The notes beneath the pieces were generated by a model. It was not told where the DNA came from. It searched no databases and was given only the letters and a program-made list of their open reading frames with translations. Positions 4,538-5,751 of a stretch of DNA of 5,751 nt are shown piece by piece. The stretch covers positions 1-5,751 of the forward strand of contig JAGHBQ010000105.1 of the NCBI GenBank assembly GCA_021160945.1. The letters are read 5' to 3'. The position numbers were made by a program, and so were the translations under genes. This DNA is from Thermoplasmata archaeon (GTDB lineage: Archaea > Thermoplasmatota > Thermoplasmata > Thermoplasmatales > Aciduliprofundaceae). Position 1 is the stretch's first letter. Each line of letters begins with the position of its first letter.

Positions 4538-5751
4538 GGTGGACCAAGAGCATTTTCAATTATCTGAAGCAACCTGCTCTTCTTGAAAGGTTTCTCTAAC
4601 ACCATTATGACACCTGCATCCAGCATCTCTTTTTTCTTTTGTTTGGCATATGCAGTAATTCCAATAATCTTTGCATTTTCATCAATCTCCTTTATTTTTT
4701 TGGTCGCGGTAATTCCATCCATTTGAGGCATGAGTATATCCATCAACACTATATCCGGTCTATGCTCTTTGTATAATTTAACAGCTTCTTCTCCATTCTT
4801 TGCAGAGAGCACCTTGTATTTGTCTGATAGCATCAATTCTATCACTTTACGGAGTGCTTCGTCATCATCCACTACAAGAACAGCTTTAAACGATTCGTGG
4901 AGGGGACTCTCTTTCTCATAAAATGTATTTTTCAAATCTTCAGTAGAGAGCCACTCTTTTTCAAGGATGGAAAGTGAGCTCATTATCTGTGCGAGTTGTT
5001 TTTCTATTTTTTTCTGAAAATCTGGACTGTAAAGTTCACTGTAACCCTGTATAACCGCCACTGGATTACGTATTTTATCTACAAGAGCTCTAAATTGTTT
5101 TATGTTTCTTTCTAGCTGATAAAAGGCTCTTCTTTTAATCTCTGCCAGCCGTATAATTGCAATCCCCTGAGCAATATCAGAAGCAATTTCTCCCAGAATA
5201 TTAAGCTCTTCTTCACTAAAGGCATTCTTTTCTTTAGCAAATATTCCCAAAACTCCGAAGAATTCTTCTTTATAAGTTATAGGAAACAGAGCTATATTAC
5301 CATTTTCCCATTTTCTTATTATTATCCTATTTCCTCTATGGATATTCCCCTTCACTGACTGTTGTTTACCTTTTATTATATTCTCAATATTATTCAAATC
5401 ATCAATCTCTCCAGCTCTGGCAATGGGTACAATTTCCTGCGAGGTGCTTTCCGCAAGGCCAATCCAGGCAGAAGAATAGCCACCATCAACAATTATTTTA
5501 CATACTTCTTCCAGCATTGTTTTTTTACTTTTTGCCTTTAATATAGCTTGGTTTACTCTCCTTAAGATTGCCAATGCTCTTTCCACTCTCCTTCTATGAG
5601 TAATATCTACTCCAGCCACAAGAGTCTTTTTGTCCATCTCCTTTCTGCACCACCATTTTATAATTCGAATTTCACCACCCACTCTAAACTCTGATTCAAA
5701 TGTTTGTGGCTTATTAAAAAAATCAATATTTTTAATGAATGGTATGAAATG
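4534..5751 (-). CDS. PAS-GAF-receiver signalling protein (5' end outside window)
   Basis: The frame is open to the right edge, so the GTG at 5680-5682 is internal and not a start; 405 residues are visible. Numbered from that GTG: a PAS C-terminal half (23 residues before it to about 36), with IRIIKWWCRKE and the hallmark GVDITHRRRVERAL; a GAF domain at about 45-180 (SAWIGLA at 71-77, ALFPI...FGVLGIFAKEKNAFSEEEL at 131-160); a helical segment at about 188-255 resembling a histidine-kinase dimerisation domain; and a receiver at 267-380. The receiver has the acidic pair D272/D273, phosphoacceptor D315 (VLMDILMP), T343 and K364, so it should be phosphorylatable. No kinase ATPase domain is present, and the H-box-like motif VDKIRNPV has Asp202 where His is expected. 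It is probably a soluble sensor-integrator receiving phosphate from a separate kinase. The output is unknown. Confidence 0.9.
   Translation of the reverse strand, partial: HFIPFIKNIDFFNKPQTFESEFRVGGEIRIIKWWCRKEMDKKTLVAGVDITHRRRVERALAILRRVNQAILKAKSKKTMLEEVCKIIVDGGYSSAWIGLAESTSQEIVPIARAGEIDDLNNIENIIKGKQQSVKGNIHRGNRIIIRKWENGNIALFPITYKEEFFGVLGIFAKEKNAFSEEELNILGEIASDIAQGIAIIRLAEIKRRAFYQLERNIKQFRALVDKIRNPVAVIQGYSELYSPDFQKKIEKQLAQIMSSLSILEKEWLSTEDLKNTFYEKESPLHESFKAVLVVDDDEALRKVIELMLSDKYKVLSAKNGEEAVKLYKEHRPDIVLMDILMPQMDGITATKKIKEIDENAKIIGITAYAKQKKKEMLDAGVIMVLEKPFKKSRLLQIIENALGPP

Noticed and set aside
4730..4921. Plus-strand 63-codon open frame opposite the receiver domain.
   Set aside because: It is antisense to a strongly conserved receiver domain, is rich in Ser and Thr and lacks a ribosome binding site; it is a frame shadow.
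1..5751. CRISPR array, tRNA/rRNA genes, insertion sequences or phage genes.
   Set aside because: No spaced direct repeats, cloverleaf-like elements, transposase motifs or phage proteins were seen on either strand.

Overview
The window looks archaeal, probably euryarchaeal and thermophilic. It is AT-rich with heavy use of AGA/AGG arginine and ATA isoleucine codons. It carries an archease gene, promoters with TATA-like boxes about 25 bp upstream of start codons, and internal operon genes with GGTG/GGAGGTGA ribosome binding sites. An Aciduliprofundum/Thermoplasmata-like source would fit, but that is a guess from overall character and not from a marker gene.

Left half, plus strand (1-2331): a tightly packed, overlapping operon. 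The C-terminal 59 codons of an upstream gene run into the start of an ABC transporter ATPase. The ATPase overlaps a six-helix ABC-2 type permease by 8 bp, and the permease overlaps by ATGA a small membrane-anchored protein with an extracytoplasmic domain of about 120 residues. Together they look like an ABC-2 exporter with a dedicated surface partner; the substrate cannot be read from the sequence. A 78-bp gap with promoter-like elements leads to a separate winged-helix DNA-binding protein (2410-2814, TTG start).

Right half, minus strand (5751-2783), in transcription order: (i) a PAS-GAF-(histidine-less dimerisation-like)-receiver signalling protein whose 5' end lies beyond the right edge; (ii) a COG2426/'small multi-drug export' membrane protein; (iii) archease, the activator of the RNA ligase RtcB; (iv) a two-helix membrane protein with a cytoplasmic domain of unknown function. 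The last gene converges on the winged-helix gene, and their coding ends overlap by 32 bp.

Two translation-initiation styles coexist. Genes inside the plus-strand operon have Shine-Dalgarno sequences. The four other genes with visible starts have none, and instead have a TATA-like box 25-28 bp upstream of the start codon, as expected for leaderless mRNAs. No RNA genes, CRISPR arrays or insertion sequences were seen, and no stretch over 300 bases is gene-free. The points most worth following up are the hidden upstream gene that moves the ABC ATPase start, the anchored partner protein of the exporter, the signalling protein with Asp where the phosphoacceptor His would be, and the possible degenerate nuclease-like fold in the two-helix membrane protein.
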